Notes: generated from the sequence alone by a model not told the origin. 64,000 bases of DNA from Synergistetes bacterium HGW-Synergistetes-1 (GCA_002839185.1 PGXO01000005.1:62001-126000), one strand, 5' to 3'. Counted from the stretch's first letter, positions 1 to 8,917 are shown. Program-made: numbers and translations.

Positions 1-684
1 CCGGTTCAATTCGTCGCTTGTTATCATACCGTCCTTGAAATGGACTATCCTTTTCGCATAAGCTGCGACTTCAGGTTCATGCGTAACAAGGAGTATCGTT
101 ATTCCATCTTCTTCGTTGATTTTTTTAAAAAGTTTCATTATCTCGTCGCTTGTCTTTGAATCAAGGTTTCCTGTGGGCTCGTCTGCCATGATTATTGGAG
201 CCCTGTTGACGATCCCTCTTGCTATTGCGACCCTCTGCTGCTGGCCGCCCGAGAGTTGAGTGGGCTCATGGTAGAGCCTGTCCTCAAGTCCCATCTGGAT
301 CAAGGCCTCTTTTGCCCTCTCCCTGCGTTCTTTTTTTGCCATCCCCGCATAGAGCAGCGGCAGCTCAACATTTTCTATGGCGCTTGTTTTTTGCAGCAGA
401 TTGAACCCCTGAAAAACGAAACCTATCGTGCTGTTTCTTATAACTGCAAGGTCGTCGCCTTCAAGGTCGTTGATGCTTTGTCCGTTGAGGAAATATGTTC
501 CTGATGTTGGCTTGTCAAGACATCCCAGGATGTTCATCGTTGTAGATTTTCCTGAACCGGAAGGCCCCATCATGGCTACAAACTCTCCCTTTTCCAGAGA
601 AAGGCTGATGCCGTGAAGTATCTCTACTTCCTCTTTTCCCATACTGAAGCTTTTATGGATATCCTTTAGTTCTACCAGGGCCAT
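1..684 (-). CDS. MacB-type ABC transporter ATPase, 3' end beyond the left edge
   Basis: The ATG lies at 684, directly after the stop codon of the MacA-like gene, and 228 codons are in the window without a stop. The translation begins [13 protein letters not shown]. It has a Walker A (GPSGSGKST, about residues 40-48), the ABC signature [14 protein letters not shown] and a Walker B ([13 protein letters not shown]). These are typical of the LolD/MacB class of ATPases that drive tripartite efflux or lipoprotein release. The order channel, adaptor, ATPase suggests export across both membranes. The window ends near the end of the ATPase domain, so whether a MacB permease is fused here or encoded next cannot be seen. 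Confidence 0.93.
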   Translation of the reverse strand, partial: MALVELKDIHKSFSMGKEEVEILHGISLSLEKGEFVAMMGPSGSGKSTTMNILGCLDKPTSGTYFLNGQSINDLEGDDLAVIRNSTIGFVFQGFNLLQKTSAIENVELPLLYAGMAKKERRERAKEALIQMGLEDRLYHEPTQLSGGQQQRVAIARGIVNRAPIIMADEPTGNLDSKTSDEIMKLFKKINEEDGITILLVTHEPEVAAYAKRIVHFKDGMITSDELNR

Positions 685-1884
685 TTATTTCGCTCCGTTC
701 GGAACAATGATACCTGTAATTACCTCATCGCCTTCACTGAGCCCTGATATTATCTCTGTGTTCTGACCGTCCGAGATGCCCCTTTTGACCTCTACCCTTA
801 CAGGTGCCTTTTTAGCAGGCACATAGACTGCAGGAGTTTTTACTTCTGCTATGGTCTGTTTCCCCATCATGCCTGCCCCTGGCTGACCGGAAGCCGCGGA
901 AGGATCGGCAGGTTTGAACCTGAAAGCGCTGTTAGGAACTACCACTACATCCTTGCGCTCTTCAACTATCAAAGAGACGTTGGCAGTCATCCCTGGCATC
1001 AGAAGCCCCTTATTATTAGATACTTTTACTATCACTACATAGGTCACAACATTGTCTGTTGTTTTGGGAGACAGCCTGACCTGAGTAACAACACCATCAA
1101 AGGGATCGTTTGGATGAGCATCTACGGTAAAGGTCGCTTTCTGCCCCTCTTTGACACCACCGATATCTGCCTCGTCGACGTTCACTTCCACCTGCATCTG
1201 GCCTAGGTCCTTTGCTATTTCTGCTATGCTCGGCGTCTGGTAACTGGCTGCCACCGTCTGTCCTTTTTCAACGTTTTTGGCGACGACTACACCGTCAACA
1301 GGGGAATATATTTGTGTGTACCCCAAGTTGATCTTTGTTTTGTTCAGCGTCGCCTGGTATTGAGCTATCCGTGCCCTTGACACAGCGACCTGGGCTTTTG
1401 AGGTCAGATAGGTCTTCTCGTCAGTATCAACATCTGCTTTTGCAATAAGGTCTTTTTCAGCGAGTTTTCTCGTCCTTGCGAGGCTTTTCTGCGAATTTGC
1501 CAATACTGCCTCTGAATTCATCAACTCTGCTCTTGCCGCCATCAAATTTGCCTCTGCCTGCGCAACATCAGTCCGCTGAGTGGCTGAATCTATTTCGGCA
1601 ATAAGCTGCCCCTGCTTTACCACACTGTTGTAATCTATGTATATTTCTTTTACTGTACCGGATATCTGCGTTCCCACGTCGACTGTTTCAACTGCGTCAA
1701 GGGTCCCTGTGGCCTGTATGACTGAACGAAGGTCGGATCTTACTGCCTTTGCAGTTTTATACTGGATCTCATCTGCGTCTTTGCTGTAGTACCAGAAAAG
1801 TCCGCCGGAGATCACTATCAAAACCAGAATGACAGCCATGATCCTTCTTTTTAGTTTTTTTGAAATTTTATCTGTGAAATTCAT
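685..1884 (-). CDS. MacA-like periplasmic adaptor (HlyD/RND family membrane fusion protein)
   Basis: The 399-residue protein has one N-terminal membrane segment (about residues 15-31, IMAVILVLIVISGGLFW) followed by a periplasmic adaptor. The lipoyl/barrel-sandwich half (QISGTVKEIYIDYN, about 70) is followed by a coiled-coil hairpin (about 105-185), the second lipoyl half (YSPVDGVVVAKNVEKGQ) and beta-barrel domains. This order is standard for MacA/HlyD-type proteins that couple an inner-membrane pump to a TolC-like channel. Its ATG overlaps the TGA of the preceding channel gene by 4 nt and its stop abuts the MacB-like ATG, so the three are translationally coupled. A Met/Gly-rich insertion (GQPGAGMMGKQ, about 330-340) is unusual. 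The substrate is unknown. Confidence 0.9.
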   Translation of the reverse strand: MNFTDKISKKLKRRIMAVILVLIVISGGLFWYYSKDADEIQYKTAKAVRSDLRSVIQATGTLDAVETVDVGTQISGTVKEIYIDYNSVVKQGQLIAEIDSATQRTDVAQAEANLMAARAELMNSEAVLANSQKSLARTRKLAEKDLIAKADVDTDEKTYLTSKAQVAVSRARIAQYQATLNKTKINLGYTQIYSPVDGVVVAKNVEKGQTVAASYQTPSIAEIAKDLGQMQVEVNVDEADIGGVKEGQKATFTVDAHPNDPFDGVVTQVRLSPKTTDNVVTYVVIVKVSNNKGLLMPGMTANVSLIVEERKDVVVVPNSAFRFKPADPSAASGQPGAGMMGKQTIAEVKTPAVYVPAKKAPVRVEVKRGISDGQNTEIISGLSEGDEVITGIIVPNGAK

Positions 1885-3134
1885 TCTTCAAGACCTCCCA
1901 TGGCCTTTTCAAGATCAAGACGTTTTGCTTTGCATTCATATAGAGAAAGTATTGTGTTTGTCTGAGCTGAAGCATAACTTTCTACTGCATCCGAAATTTC
2001 AAGGCTGCTTCCTACACCTGCTTCATATCGTCCCTCCGCGAGCTCATATGTCTCCCTTGCCTGTCTTTCAGCTTCGAGGGATGCGCTGAGAGCCTCCCTG
2101 GCCTCAGCAAGTGCATGCCATGCCTTTCTTACTTCCAGGATCACATTGTTGGATGCGCTGCCCAGCTGAGCCCTTGCTGTAACAAGGTCTGCCTCAGCCC
2201 CCTGTACCCTGCTTCTGGTAAGTCCCCCGTCGTATAGCGGAAAGTTAAGTGAAAGCTTTGCATTCCAGCCATTGTCATCAAAAGGGGCGCTGCCGTATGC
2301 ACTGTAGCCGGCAGATGCGCTTATTTCTGGAGAAAGCCCCTTTTTTTCCAATGCCAGCAGAGTCTCGGCATATTCTACTTTTTTACGCTGTGAAGCAAGG
2401 TCAGGCCTGTTTGAGATCGCTCTATCAACAGCCTGCTCTATCGGAACGCTCCATTCTTTATATGACAATACATCTGCAACATTTTCTATGTCCATCATGG
2501 GGATACCCATTGAAGATGCAAGCTGTGCCCTATATTGTTCTGCAGCCGACGAAGCCTTTACGAGCGCAAGCTTTGAATTGGCAAGATCCGACTCAGCCTT
2601 TGTAACTTCAATTTTTGGCTTTGTTCCTACCTCGTAGTATGACTTTGCCCACAAAAGCCTCTTCTGATAATTGTCAAATCTGGCTTTTGCCACTTCATGC
2701 TGCCTTATCGCCTTGTTAAGGTTGTAGTAGGCAGACTTGACTCCCACAATTATTTTGTCCCTGGTATCTATGTATTCTGCTTCTGCAGCATCCATGTTGA
2801 TCCTTGCCCCTTCTATCTTAAGCCCTCGTTTGCCCCAGTCATAAACTGACTGTTCAAGCGAGATGGATGCGTTGTACCTCCCTGTATCGTATGATGAATC
2901 TGTGCTGTCACTTCTTGTGTATGAGGCGCCTCCCTTTATCTGTGGCCTGCTGTCTGCCGCGCTCTGACCGACAGCAGCTTTTTTTGAAGCAACCTTGCTC
3001 TCCGCTGCGACCATGTCAGGGTGCGTTTCAAGAGCTGTTCTGACACATGATTCAAGGGTGAGCGTTTCCGCTGCAGCCACACCTGTAAACAATATTTGGA
3101 TCAAAAATAACACTGCAATAATTTTATTTCTCAA
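1881..3134 (-). CDS. TolC-family outer membrane efflux channel
   Basis: The protein has about 417 residues, with a signal peptide (KIIAVLFLIQILFTGVAAAE) and the two-fold repeated helical architecture of outer membrane efflux proteins. Repeat markers are LESCVRTALETHPDMVAAESKV near the N-terminus and VDRAISNRPDLASQRKKVEYAE near residue 235, with Ala/Glu-rich coiled-coil helices between. GTG at 3146 is almost on the Shine-Dalgarno GGAGG, so the TTG at 3134 is preferred. It is the second gene after the histidine kinase (gap about 30 nt) and overlaps the adaptor gene by 4 nt. It would form the outer-membrane exit duct for the MacAB-like pump. TolC use shows the cell has an outer membrane. Confidence 0.9.
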   Translation of the reverse strand: MRNKIIAVLFLIQILFTGVAAAETLTLESCVRTALETHPDMVAAESKVASKKAAVGQSAADSRPQIKGGASYTRSDSTDSSYDTGRYNASISLEQSVYDWGKRGLKIEGARINMDAAEAEYIDTRDKIIVGVKSAYYNLNKAIRQHEVAKARFDNYQKRLLWAKSYYEVGTKPKIEVTKAESDLANSKLALVKASSAAEQYRAQLASSMGIPMMDIENVADVLSYKEWSVPIEQAVDRAISNRPDLASQRKKVEYAETLLALEKKGLSPEISASAGYSAYGSAPFDDNGWNAKLSLNFPLYDGGLTRSRVQGAEADLVTARAQLGSASNNVILEVRKAWHALAEAREALSASLEAERQARETYELAEGRYEAGVGSSLEISDAVESYASAQTNTILSLYECKAKRLDLEKAMGGLEE

Positions 3135-3167
3135 CAGACCAAGCACCTCCGATCAAGATATCCTTTT

Positions 3168-4562
3168 TTATGCCAATGGAAGCCTGATTATGAATATGCT
3201 ACCTTCGCCTTCCCTGCTTTCTGCAGTTACGCTGCCGCCGTGTGCCTCCACTACCGCTTTTGTTATTGCCAGTCCTATTCCAAGTCCTCCGCTTGACCTT
3301 GCCCGTGACTTGTCTGTCCTGTAGAAACGTTCAAATATGTAGGGCAGATCTCTGTCTGAAATACCGATGCCTGTGTCTCTGACTTTGATGTGTACGTCCC
3401 CGCCTGCTTTTTCAAGATAAATAGTGGTCCTGCCTCCGCTGTCTGTATACCTTAGGGCGTTAGAAAGAAGGTTTTCCACCGCCTGTCTTATCTTGTCTCC
3501 ATCTGCTGCAAGCATTACATCCTCTTCAATTTCTCTTTTCAGTTCCACCGACTTTGCTCTGAAAAGAGGATCAAAGGTCATAGCGACCCTTTCTATTTCT
3601 TTTGAGAGGTTAACTGATTCAAGTACAAGGCCTTTTCCGGCATTCTCTATCAAAGTTAGTTTTTCAATTTCAGAAATCATCCTGGATAGCCTGTCTATCT
3701 CGTCAACTGTAAGTTGGATCCTTTCTTTTGTCGGTTCCCATACCCCGTCCTCAAATGCTTCAAGGTGCGATTTGATTATCGTTAGGGGGTTCCTCAGCTC
3801 ATGAGCAATATCGCTCATAAGCCTTTTACGCAGCTCCTCCTGTTCCTCAAGTCCAAGCCCAAGCCTGTTGATGCTGTCGATCAGCATCTGCAGTTCTGTA
3901 ATGTCAGATCTGAGATCATCCTGTATCCTGTATTTGCCTTTGCTTATGAGTGATGCTCGCTTCGATACGTTTAGGACAGGCCTGCTTATGAGGTCCGCCA
4001 TTATAAAAGATATGACCACTGCGATAAGAAGCATAAATGCGATTGCGTATACCATGTGAGAATTAAACTTCTTAAGAAAAAGACCCTCCCTGCTCTCCCT
4101 GAAAGGCAGGCAGAGAAAACGGACTTTCCCGACTATTTTGCCTCCTGAAGAGACAGGAAGCTCATTCATTATCAGCTCCGGCCCCATTGATCTCATAATG
4201 CCGGAGGTTTCGTTGTTATCTCTTCTTGGACCGGGCCCTCTCATTGCTCCGTGTCTCATTGAGCGACTGAATTCAGCTATCAGGATGCCATCTGTATCAT
4301 AAAGCGCAGCATGGACCATAGGCCATCTGAGAATATCGCCCCGGAGCTCCGTTATGATCTCTTTGTTCCAATAGCCGTCTGAACTGTATAACTCCTCTAA
4401 GACCCGGACAGCCTCCTTTTGGTCATCCAGAAGCCTGTCAGAAGAAAAAAGGCGAAACTGCCTGTCCAAAAGCTTTGAGATCCCGGTTGGGATGACGAGC
4501 ATGCAGATGATAACTATCACCACGTACTGAACAAGCATCTGCGTCCTGAGAGAGCGTTTCAT
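3168..4562 (-). CDS. Two-component sensor histidine kinase
   Basis: The 464-residue membrane kinase has TM1 (about residues 10-30), an extracytoplasmic sensor of about 135 residues, TM2 (about 168-190), HAMP, HisKA (H-box DIAHELRNPLT, about 248-260) and HATPase (N-box NLLSNALRYTD, G-boxes DTGIGIS and GGLGIGLAI). All phosphotransfer and ATP-binding motifs are intact. The sensor contains an Arg/Met-rich loop (SMRHGAMRGPGPRR, then MRSMGPELIM), which hints at a metal or envelope signal, but this is inference. It starts 4 nt after the response regulator stop and precedes the efflux genes, so the regulator pair probably controls this pump, much as BaeSR or CpxAR control efflux and periplasmic chaperones. 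Confidence 0.93.
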   Translation of the reverse strand: MKRSLRTQMLVQYVVIVIICMLVIPTGISKLLDRQFRLFSSDRLLDDQKEAVRVLEELYSSDGYWNKEIITELRGDILRWPMVHAALYDTDGILIAEFSRSMRHGAMRGPGPRRDNNETSGIMRSMGPELIMNELPVSSGGKIVGKVRFLCLPFRESREGLFLKKFNSHMVYAIAFMLLIAVVISFIMADLISRPVLNVSKRASLISKGKYRIQDDLRSDITELQMLIDSINRLGLGLEEQEELRKRLMSDIAHELRNPLTIIKSHLEAFEDGVWEPTKERIQLTVDEIDRLSRMISEIEKLTLIENAGKGLVLESVNLSKEIERVAMTFDPLFRAKSVELKREIEEDVMLAADGDKIRQAVENLLSNALRYTDSGGRTTIYLEKAGGDVHIKVRDTGIGISDRDLPYIFERFYRTDKSRARSSGGLGIGLAITKAVVEAHGGSVTAESREGEGSIFIIRLPLA

Positions 4563-4566
4563 TTAT

Positions 4567-5247
4567 CTACTCCGAGACCCTGTATCCGAAGCCGTGAACT
4601 GTTTTGATATAACCATTTTCATGCACCGGATCAGCAAGTTTTTTTCTGATGTTTTTGATGTAGCTGTCAATAGAGCGCTCAAAGGCATCATATTCATAAC
4701 CAAGAGCATAGGTGATCAGTTCGTCTCTTGTCCATGTTTTGTCCTGCCTCGATGCCATCTTTGAAAAGATCATGAATTCATTTTTAGTCAGAGGTATGTC
4801 CTCTCCGTTTTTTGTAACTGTAAAGTTTGAAGTATCTATGATCAGACTATCTCCTACTGTTATCGTCTCTCCGTTATCCTGATCAAATGCAGCCGTTCCC
4901 CTGAGGTTTGCCCTTATACGGGCCATAAGCACCCTCGGGCTGAAGGGCTTGATAATGTAGTCATCTGCTCCGGCATCAAGCCCTGCAATGACATCGTCTT
5001 CCCCACTCTTGGCAGTTACCATTATTATTGGGACCGGGGAGTAACTCCTTATCTCCCTGCATACAAACTCGCCTTTCATACCGGGAAGCATCAGATCCAG
5101 GATCACAAGGTCATATGCTCCCTCACTGAACATTCTGAGAGCTTCAATACCGTCTGAGGCTATGTCTGCTTCATAACCTTCCCGCAGCATATAAGCCTTT
5201 TCAACATCGGCAATGGCTTTTTCATCTTCAACGATAAGGATCTTCAC
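4567..5247 (-). CDS. OmpR/PhoB-family response regulator
   Basis: The receiver domain (ILIVEDEKA, acceptor Asp in LVILDLMLPGMKG, Lys in DYIIKPFSP) is followed by a winged-helix Trans_reg_C domain (LTKNEFMIF ... SIDSYIKNIRKKL ... TVHGFGYRV). The open frame extends to a TTG at 5268, but a strong GGGGGTGG ribosome site precedes the GTG at 5247 (VKILIVEDE), which matches the usual family start and gives about 226 residues. It is the first gene of the regulator-kinase-TolC-MacA-MacB operon. It lies downstream of the Spy-like gene, separated by a hairpin. Probable targets are this operon and the Spy-like gene. Confidence 0.93.
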   Translation of the reverse strand: MKILIVEDEKAIADVEKAYMLREGYEADIASDGIEALRMFSEGAYDLVILDLMLPGMKGEFVCREIRSYSPVPIIMVTAKSGEDDVIAGLDAGADDYIIKPFSPRVLMARIRANLRGTAAFDQDNGETITVGDSLIIDTSNFTVTKNGEDIPLTKNEFMIFSKMASRQDKTWTRDELITYALGYEYDAFERSIDSYIKNIRKKLADPVHENGYIKTVHGFGYRVSE

Positions 5248-5330
5248 AGCGTCCACCCCCGTTATCAACGCTCTTTGTCCATAATTGATATTAATAAAAA
5301 ATTAGAACAACTTCAGTTTCAATCAGTATA

Positions 5331-5394
5331 AAGCAAAAAAAAAAACAAAAGAATGACAATACTACTGGGATCGGTCTACGCCGGCCCCAGTAGT
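5331..5394 (-). terminator. Intrinsic terminator after the Spy-like gene
   Basis: A 9-bp inverted repeat, ACTACTGGG (5361-5369) with CCCAGTAGT (5386-5394), is followed on the minus strand by an almost uninterrupted T tract (5331-5350). It separates the Spy-like gene from the two-component/efflux operon. Confidence 0.7.
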
Positions 5395-5408
5395 AAAATT
5401 ATAATTGT

Positions 5409-6014
5409 CTACTGTTGTGTAGGGTTGTTTTTGAATCCCTGGCCGAAGCCGCGGCTGTTTTTGAAAGCTTCGGGATTTTTGAGCATCTCTTCTAGGCGTG
5501 CATTATCTCGGTCATTTTTGATCTTCTGGATCTTAGCGTGAAGATCGCGTACCTTAGTCTTGTTTGGTGCTTCTTTCTGAAGCTCAGTCCTTATTTCGGA
5601 ATGGAGCTTCCTTATCTCTTCCATCTGTGTTCTGCCCTCGGGAGAAATTTCATGTTTGGGTCCTCTCGCCGCAGGACTGAACTTTGAAGGGTCTTTCAAC
5701 ACTGCCTCAAATTGAGCTGTTTCGATCTCTCGGTTAAGCGTCTGGATCTGCATATGGATCTCACGAGCCTTCGCCTTGTTTGGAATCTCTTTCTGCAGTT
5801 CAGATCTAAGGTCAATGTGGAGCTTGGCCCTTTCATCAAGCTTTGCACTGAGTTCAGGTGAAGCATCCTGCCTCATCTGTTGGCCGTACCCCATCGGCAT
5901 CCCGGCACCGGCGCCAGGGCCGCATTTTTCTGCTTTGCCATATCCTGGAGCAGCCATCGCGCTGCCCGCAAAGACAAGAACTAATATTGCTGCTGCAAAA
6001 ATTTTCTTTTTCAT
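5409..6014 (-). CDS. Periplasmic Spy/CpxP-like protein with internal duplication
   Basis: The 201-residue protein has a clear signal peptide (MKKKIFAAAILVLVFAGSAMA), a Gly/Met-rich linker (GAGAGMPMGYGQQM) and two similar helical units of about 55-60 residues. Unit 1 includes LRSELQKEIPNKAKAREIHMQI (about 71-92) and unit 2 includes IRTELQKEAPNKTKVRDLHAKI (about 141-162). The second ends LEEMLKNPEAF, parallel to FEAVLKDPSKF in the first. Small, helical, charged periplasmic proteins beside envelope two-component systems are typical of the Spy/CpxP/ZraP group, but the classical LTxxQ motif is not evident. The ATG at 6014 follows GGAGG. It may be an accessory chaperone or sensor partner of the downstream kinase. 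Function is inferred from context only. Confidence 0.7.
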   Translation of the reverse strand: MKKKIFAAAILVLVFAGSAMAAPGYGKAEKCGPGAGAGMPMGYGQQMRQDASPELSAKLDERAKLHIDLRSELQKEIPNKAKAREIHMQIQTLNREIETAQFEAVLKDPSKFSPAARGPKHEISPEGRTQMEEIRKLHSEIRTELQKEAPNKTKVRDLHAKIQKIKNDRDNARLEEMLKNPEAFKNSRGFGQGFKNNPTQQ

Positions 6015-6174
6015 TTACATCAACCTCCAAATTTATGATCAACATCATTTGATGTTCCATGATGCTAGTCTAGCTATACCATATGGAGATTTTATGACGT
6101 AAATGTGTGGATTTTATGGGGATTTATTAAGACCAGAGTCTGACCGACACTCTGAATGGCACCCTTTCTCCACT

Positions 6175-6216
6175 AAAAAAGCTTCCGCTTAAGAGGGGTT
6201 CAGTTTAAGCGGAAGC
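6175..6216 (-). terminator. Terminator of the butyrate kinase/2-oxoacid oxidoreductase operon
   Basis: A perfect 12-bp stem (GCTTCCGCTTAA 6181-6192 with its complement 6205-6216) is followed on the minus strand by TTTTTT (6175-6180). It lies about 45 nt after the gamma-subunit stop. Confidence 0.88.
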
Positions 6217-6261
6217 GTCATATGATTATTTTAATATCCGGACATGGGGCATATAAAAATT

Positions 6262-6813
6262 TTAGTTTGAAAGTCCTATCTTTCGCCCAAGGTCGTAGGC
6301 CTTCATGTTGCTCTCAAGAAATTCTGGTTTTCTTGCACCCAGTTTCAGTTTAATGATCTCCCTGGCTGTATCATCAGAAATAAAATCAGACATTGCTATG
6401 ACGACTCCAAGGATCACTACGTTCACAGCCCTTTCGTTCCCCAGACTTCCTGCTATCTTCGAAGCTTCGACCGGTATAACTTTGATGTCGTCTCTTGTAG
6501 GTGTGTATTTGGCCATGTCACTGTTATAGATCAAGACACCACCGGGCTTGACTGACTTTTCGTATTTATCGAGTGAAGGCTGGTTTAGAGCAACTACCAC
6601 ATCCGGTTTTGTCACGAATGGCGAGCCTATCTCCCTGTTGCTCACAGTAACACCGCAGTTTGCAGTTCCGCCTCTCATCTCCGGTCCGTATGAGGGAAGC
6701 CATGTCACATATTTACCCTCTTTAATGGCACCGTACGCAACCAGCTGTCCCAGGACCATTACACCCTGACCGCCAAAGCCTGCGCAAAACAGCGTGCGTG
6801 TGTAATTCGACAT
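6262..6813 (-). CDS. vorC: 2-oxoacid:ferredoxin oxidoreductase, gamma subunit
   Basis: The 183-residue protein has the POR_gamma fold. The N-terminal FCAGFGGQGVMVLGQLVAYG and the GTANCGVTVSNREIGSP segment are hallmark features of gamma subunits of KOR/VOR/IOR-type enzymes. It assembles with the alpha, beta and delta subunits encoded just upstream to oxidise 2-oxoacids with CoA and ferredoxin. It is the last gene of the operon, 15 nt after the beta-subunit stop and followed by a strong terminator. Whether the complex prefers branched-chain 2-oxoacids (VOR) or 2-oxoglutarate (KOR) cannot be settled from sequence alone. The neighbouring butyrate kinase favours VOR. Confidence 0.9.
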   Translation of the reverse strand: MSNYTRTLFCAGFGGQGVMVLGQLVAYGAIKEGKYVTWLPSYGPEMRGGTANCGVTVSNREIGSPFVTKPDVVVALNQPSLDKYEKSVKPGGVLIYNSDMAKYTPTRDDIKVIPVEASKIAGSLGNERAVNVVILGVVIAMSDFISDDTAREIIKLKLGARKPEFLESNMKAYDLGRKIGLSN

Positions 6814-6828
6814 TTAGCAGAACCTCCC

Positions 6829-7575
6829 TTACTCAAAATCCTTGAATACCCCTAGGGGGTAATAAGGGATCATGTTATCGACAAGCCAGTCGCATGCGTC
6901 AGTGGGCCTCATTCCCCAGTTCGTAGGACATGTAGAGAGGACTTCAACAAAAGAGAAGCCTTTATTGTCCATCTGGTTCTTAAAAGCTTTTTTGATCGCC
7001 TTTTTAAGACCGTTCAAATGAGCGGGTTTCGCCGCAGAGACCCTTTCTATATAACAAGGCGAAGCAAGGGATGCGAGCATCTCTGACATTCTGATCGGAT
7101 AACCGGCCCTGAGAGGATCACGTCCGCTCTGGGTAGTCGTGGTCTTTTGTCCGATCAGTGTAGTAGGAGCCATCTGCCCCCCTGTCATGCCATATATTGC
7201 ATTGTTGACAAAAATTACGGTTATGTTTTCAGACCGGTTTGCAGCATGAACTATTTCAGCCATACCTATCGAGGCAAGATCTCCGTCTCCCTGATATGTA
7301 AAAATAAGTCTGTCCGGCCTGATACGTTTGAACCCTGTCGCAACTGCAGGCGCCCTGCCGTGGGGAGCTTCAATGAAATCTGTATCTATGTACCCGTACA
7401 TAAGGGCAGCACAGCCTACAGGAGCTACTCCCGTAGTTATATCCTGTATTTCGAGTTCATCCAGAGTCTCGCATAACATCCTGTGGATTATCCCGTGAGT
7501 ACAGCCTGGACAATAATGAGTATGAACTCCCTCTATCCAGCTTTTAGGTCTCTGGTAAACGATTTTTTCTGCCAC
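6829..7575 (-). CDS. vorA: 2-oxoacid:ferredoxin oxidoreductase, beta (TPP-binding) subunit
   Basis: The 248-residue protein has the thiamine-pyrophosphate fold of KOR/VOR beta subunits. Visible are HYCPGCTHGIIHRML near the N-terminus, the TPP/Mg motif GDGDLASIG and NNAIYGMTGGQMAPTT. The frame is open back to 7653, inside the alpha gene, but GTG at 7575 is preceded by AAGGAGGGG with 7-nt spacing and gives VAEKIVYQRPKSW, the family-like start. The gap to the alpha stop is then 17 nt. Catalysis takes place here: TPP attacks the 2-oxoacid and electrons pass to the Fe-S delta subunit. Confidence 0.92.
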   Translation of the reverse strand: MAEKIVYQRPKSWIEGVHTHYCPGCTHGIIHRMLCETLDELEIQDITTGVAPVGCAALMYGYIDTDFIEAPHGRAPAVATGFKRIRPDRLIFTYQGDGDLASIGMAEIVHAANRSENITVIFVNNAIYGMTGGQMAPTTLIGQKTTTTQSGRDPLRAGYPIRMSEMLASLASPCYIERVSAAKPAHLNGLKKAIKKAFKNQMDNKGFSFVEVLSTCPTNWGMRPTDACDWLVDNMIPYYPLGVFKDFE

Positions 7576-7592
7576 TTTTAGTCCCCTCCTTT

Positions 7593-8660
7593 TCAGGAGA
7601 GTTCCGCAAATATCTTGCGGCACTCTTCTTCTATTTCCTCTACCCCTGGACACATACCGCCTGAACGTCCGTAAAAACTCACAGGTATGCGGTATTTGAC
7701 TCCCCTGTTGACATCTTTTAACATCTGCCCCCAGTTCATTTCCACATCGAGGATGTGTTTGCAGGAGGGAACAAGAGATTCAAAATCATCATACGGGAAC
7801 GGGCTTACCAAAAGCGGCCTTATGAGTCCGACTTTGTATCCTTCAGATCTGAGGCTGTCGATCGCTGACCTGGCTATCCTTCCCACTGTACCGAAAGCAG
7901 AAATGACAACTTCCGCATCGTCTGTAAGATATTTTTCGCAGGAAGTTTCATTCTTTTCTATTTCGTGCCACTTTGCTTCAAGTTTTCTGTTGTGTTCTTC
8001 CAGTTCGTCCGGATCAAGGAAGAGGCTTCTGATGATGTTTCTTTTGCCGCCTCTTTCCCTCATGTACCCGCAGGCCCATTTTTCAGGATGCGAAAGGTTT
8101 TTGCCGTGACCTTCCGGGATCTCTACAGCTTCCATTATCTGGCCTATGACTCCGTCGCAAAGCACCATTACCGGCGTCCTGTATATCTGTGCAAGGTCAA
8201 AGGCCTTCTGCACCATGTTGACTGTTTCCTGAAGAGAACCGGGGGCCAGGACTATCAGATTAAAATCTCCATGGCCGATGCCGCATGTCGCCTGATTATA
8301 ATCTGACTGAGAGGGCAGTATCCCGCCCAATCCGGGGCCTGCCCTGACTACGTTGACCACTACGACAGGGACTTCCTGCCCTGCTATATAGCTCAACGTC
8401 TCCGACATAAGGGAAATGCCCGGGCTTGAGGAACTTGTCATTACCCTTTCTCCCGTAGCGCCTCCGCCAAGAATCATATTTGATGCCGCGACTTCGCTTT
8501 CTGCCTGGAGATATACACCCCCGACCTCAAAAAGCCGTTTTGACATATACTCCGGGATCTCGTTCTGGGGAGTTATCGGATAACCATAGAAATACTTGCA
8601 GCCCGCCTGAACAGCAGCTTCAGCGATCGCTTCAGTACCTTTCATCAAAGTTTTTCCCAT
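7593..8660 (-). CDS. vorB: 2-oxoacid:ferredoxin oxidoreductase, alpha subunit (VorB-like)
   Basis: The protein of about 355 residues has the pyrimidine-binding POR_N domain (KGTEAIAEAAVQAGCKYFYG, YPITPQNEIPEYM, MTSSSSPGISLMSE) and a C-terminal transketolase-like domain (VVISAFGTVGRIARSAID). This architecture is the VorB/KorA type. ATG at 8660 has AAGGGG at the right distance. The alternative GTG at 8669 would lie on the ribosome site. It follows the delta ferredoxin gene by 20 nt and precedes the beta gene by 17 nt, in the order delta-alpha-beta-gamma. Probable reaction: 2-oxoacid + CoA + 2 oxidised ferredoxin to acyl-CoA + CO2 + reduced ferredoxin. Confidence 0.93.
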   Translation of the reverse strand: MGKTLMKGTEAIAEAAVQAGCKYFYGYPITPQNEIPEYMSKRLFEVGGVYLQAESEVAASNMILGGGATGERVMTSSSSPGISLMSETLSYIAGQEVPVVVVNVVRAGPGLGGILPSQSDYNQATCGIGHGDFNLIVLAPGSLQETVNMVQKAFDLAQIYRTPVMVLCDGVIGQIMEAVEIPEGHGKNLSHPEKWACGYMRERGGKRNIIRSLFLDPDELEEHNRKLEAKWHEIEKNETSCEKYLTDDAEVVISAFGTVGRIARSAIDSLRSEGYKVGLIRPLLVSPFPYDDFESLVPSCKHILDVEMNWGQMLKDVNRGVKYRIPVSFYGRSGGMCPGVEEIEEECRKIFAELS

Positions 8661-8680
8661 TTTGATCACCCCTTCTCACA

Positions 8681-8896
8681 TCATTCTTCGCGGAAGACCT
8701 TGATAACTGCATCAGGACAGCGCATAGCGCACATTCCGCATCCTATGCAGTCTTCTGGTCTTGCCGCTTCCACAGGGCGATATCCCTTTTTGTTGATCTT
8801 GTCGGATATTTCAAGAACATTTTTAGGACACGCCTCAACGCACATTGAACAGCTCTTACAGTATTGCTCGAGTATTTCGACTCTCCCTTTTGGCAT
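8681..8896 (-). CDS. vorD: 2-oxoacid:ferredoxin oxidoreductase, delta (2[4Fe-4S] ferredoxin) subunit
   Basis: The protein of about 71 residues has two cluster motifs, CKSCSMCVEACP and CIGCGMCAMRCP, the standard CxxCxxCxxxCP pattern for two [4Fe-4S] clusters. ATG at 8896 (MPKGRVEILEQYC) is placed well behind AAGGAG, while GTG at 8905 would be too close. It is the first of four oxidoreductase genes and carries electrons from the TPP site to free ferredoxin. It follows the P-loop ATPase gene by 21 nt. Confidence 0.93.
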   Translation of the reverse strand: MPKGRVEILEQYCKSCSMCVEACPKNVLEISDKINKKGYRPVEAARPEDCIGCGMCAMRCPDAVIKVFREE

Positions 8897-8917
8897 ATGA
8901 AACACTCTCCTTTTGTA

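Noticed and set aside
7147-7476. Antisense ORF within the beta-subunit gene
   Set aside because: Shadow frame without family features or ribosome site, opposite a strongly conserved gene. The same reasoning removes the many other long antisense frames in this window.
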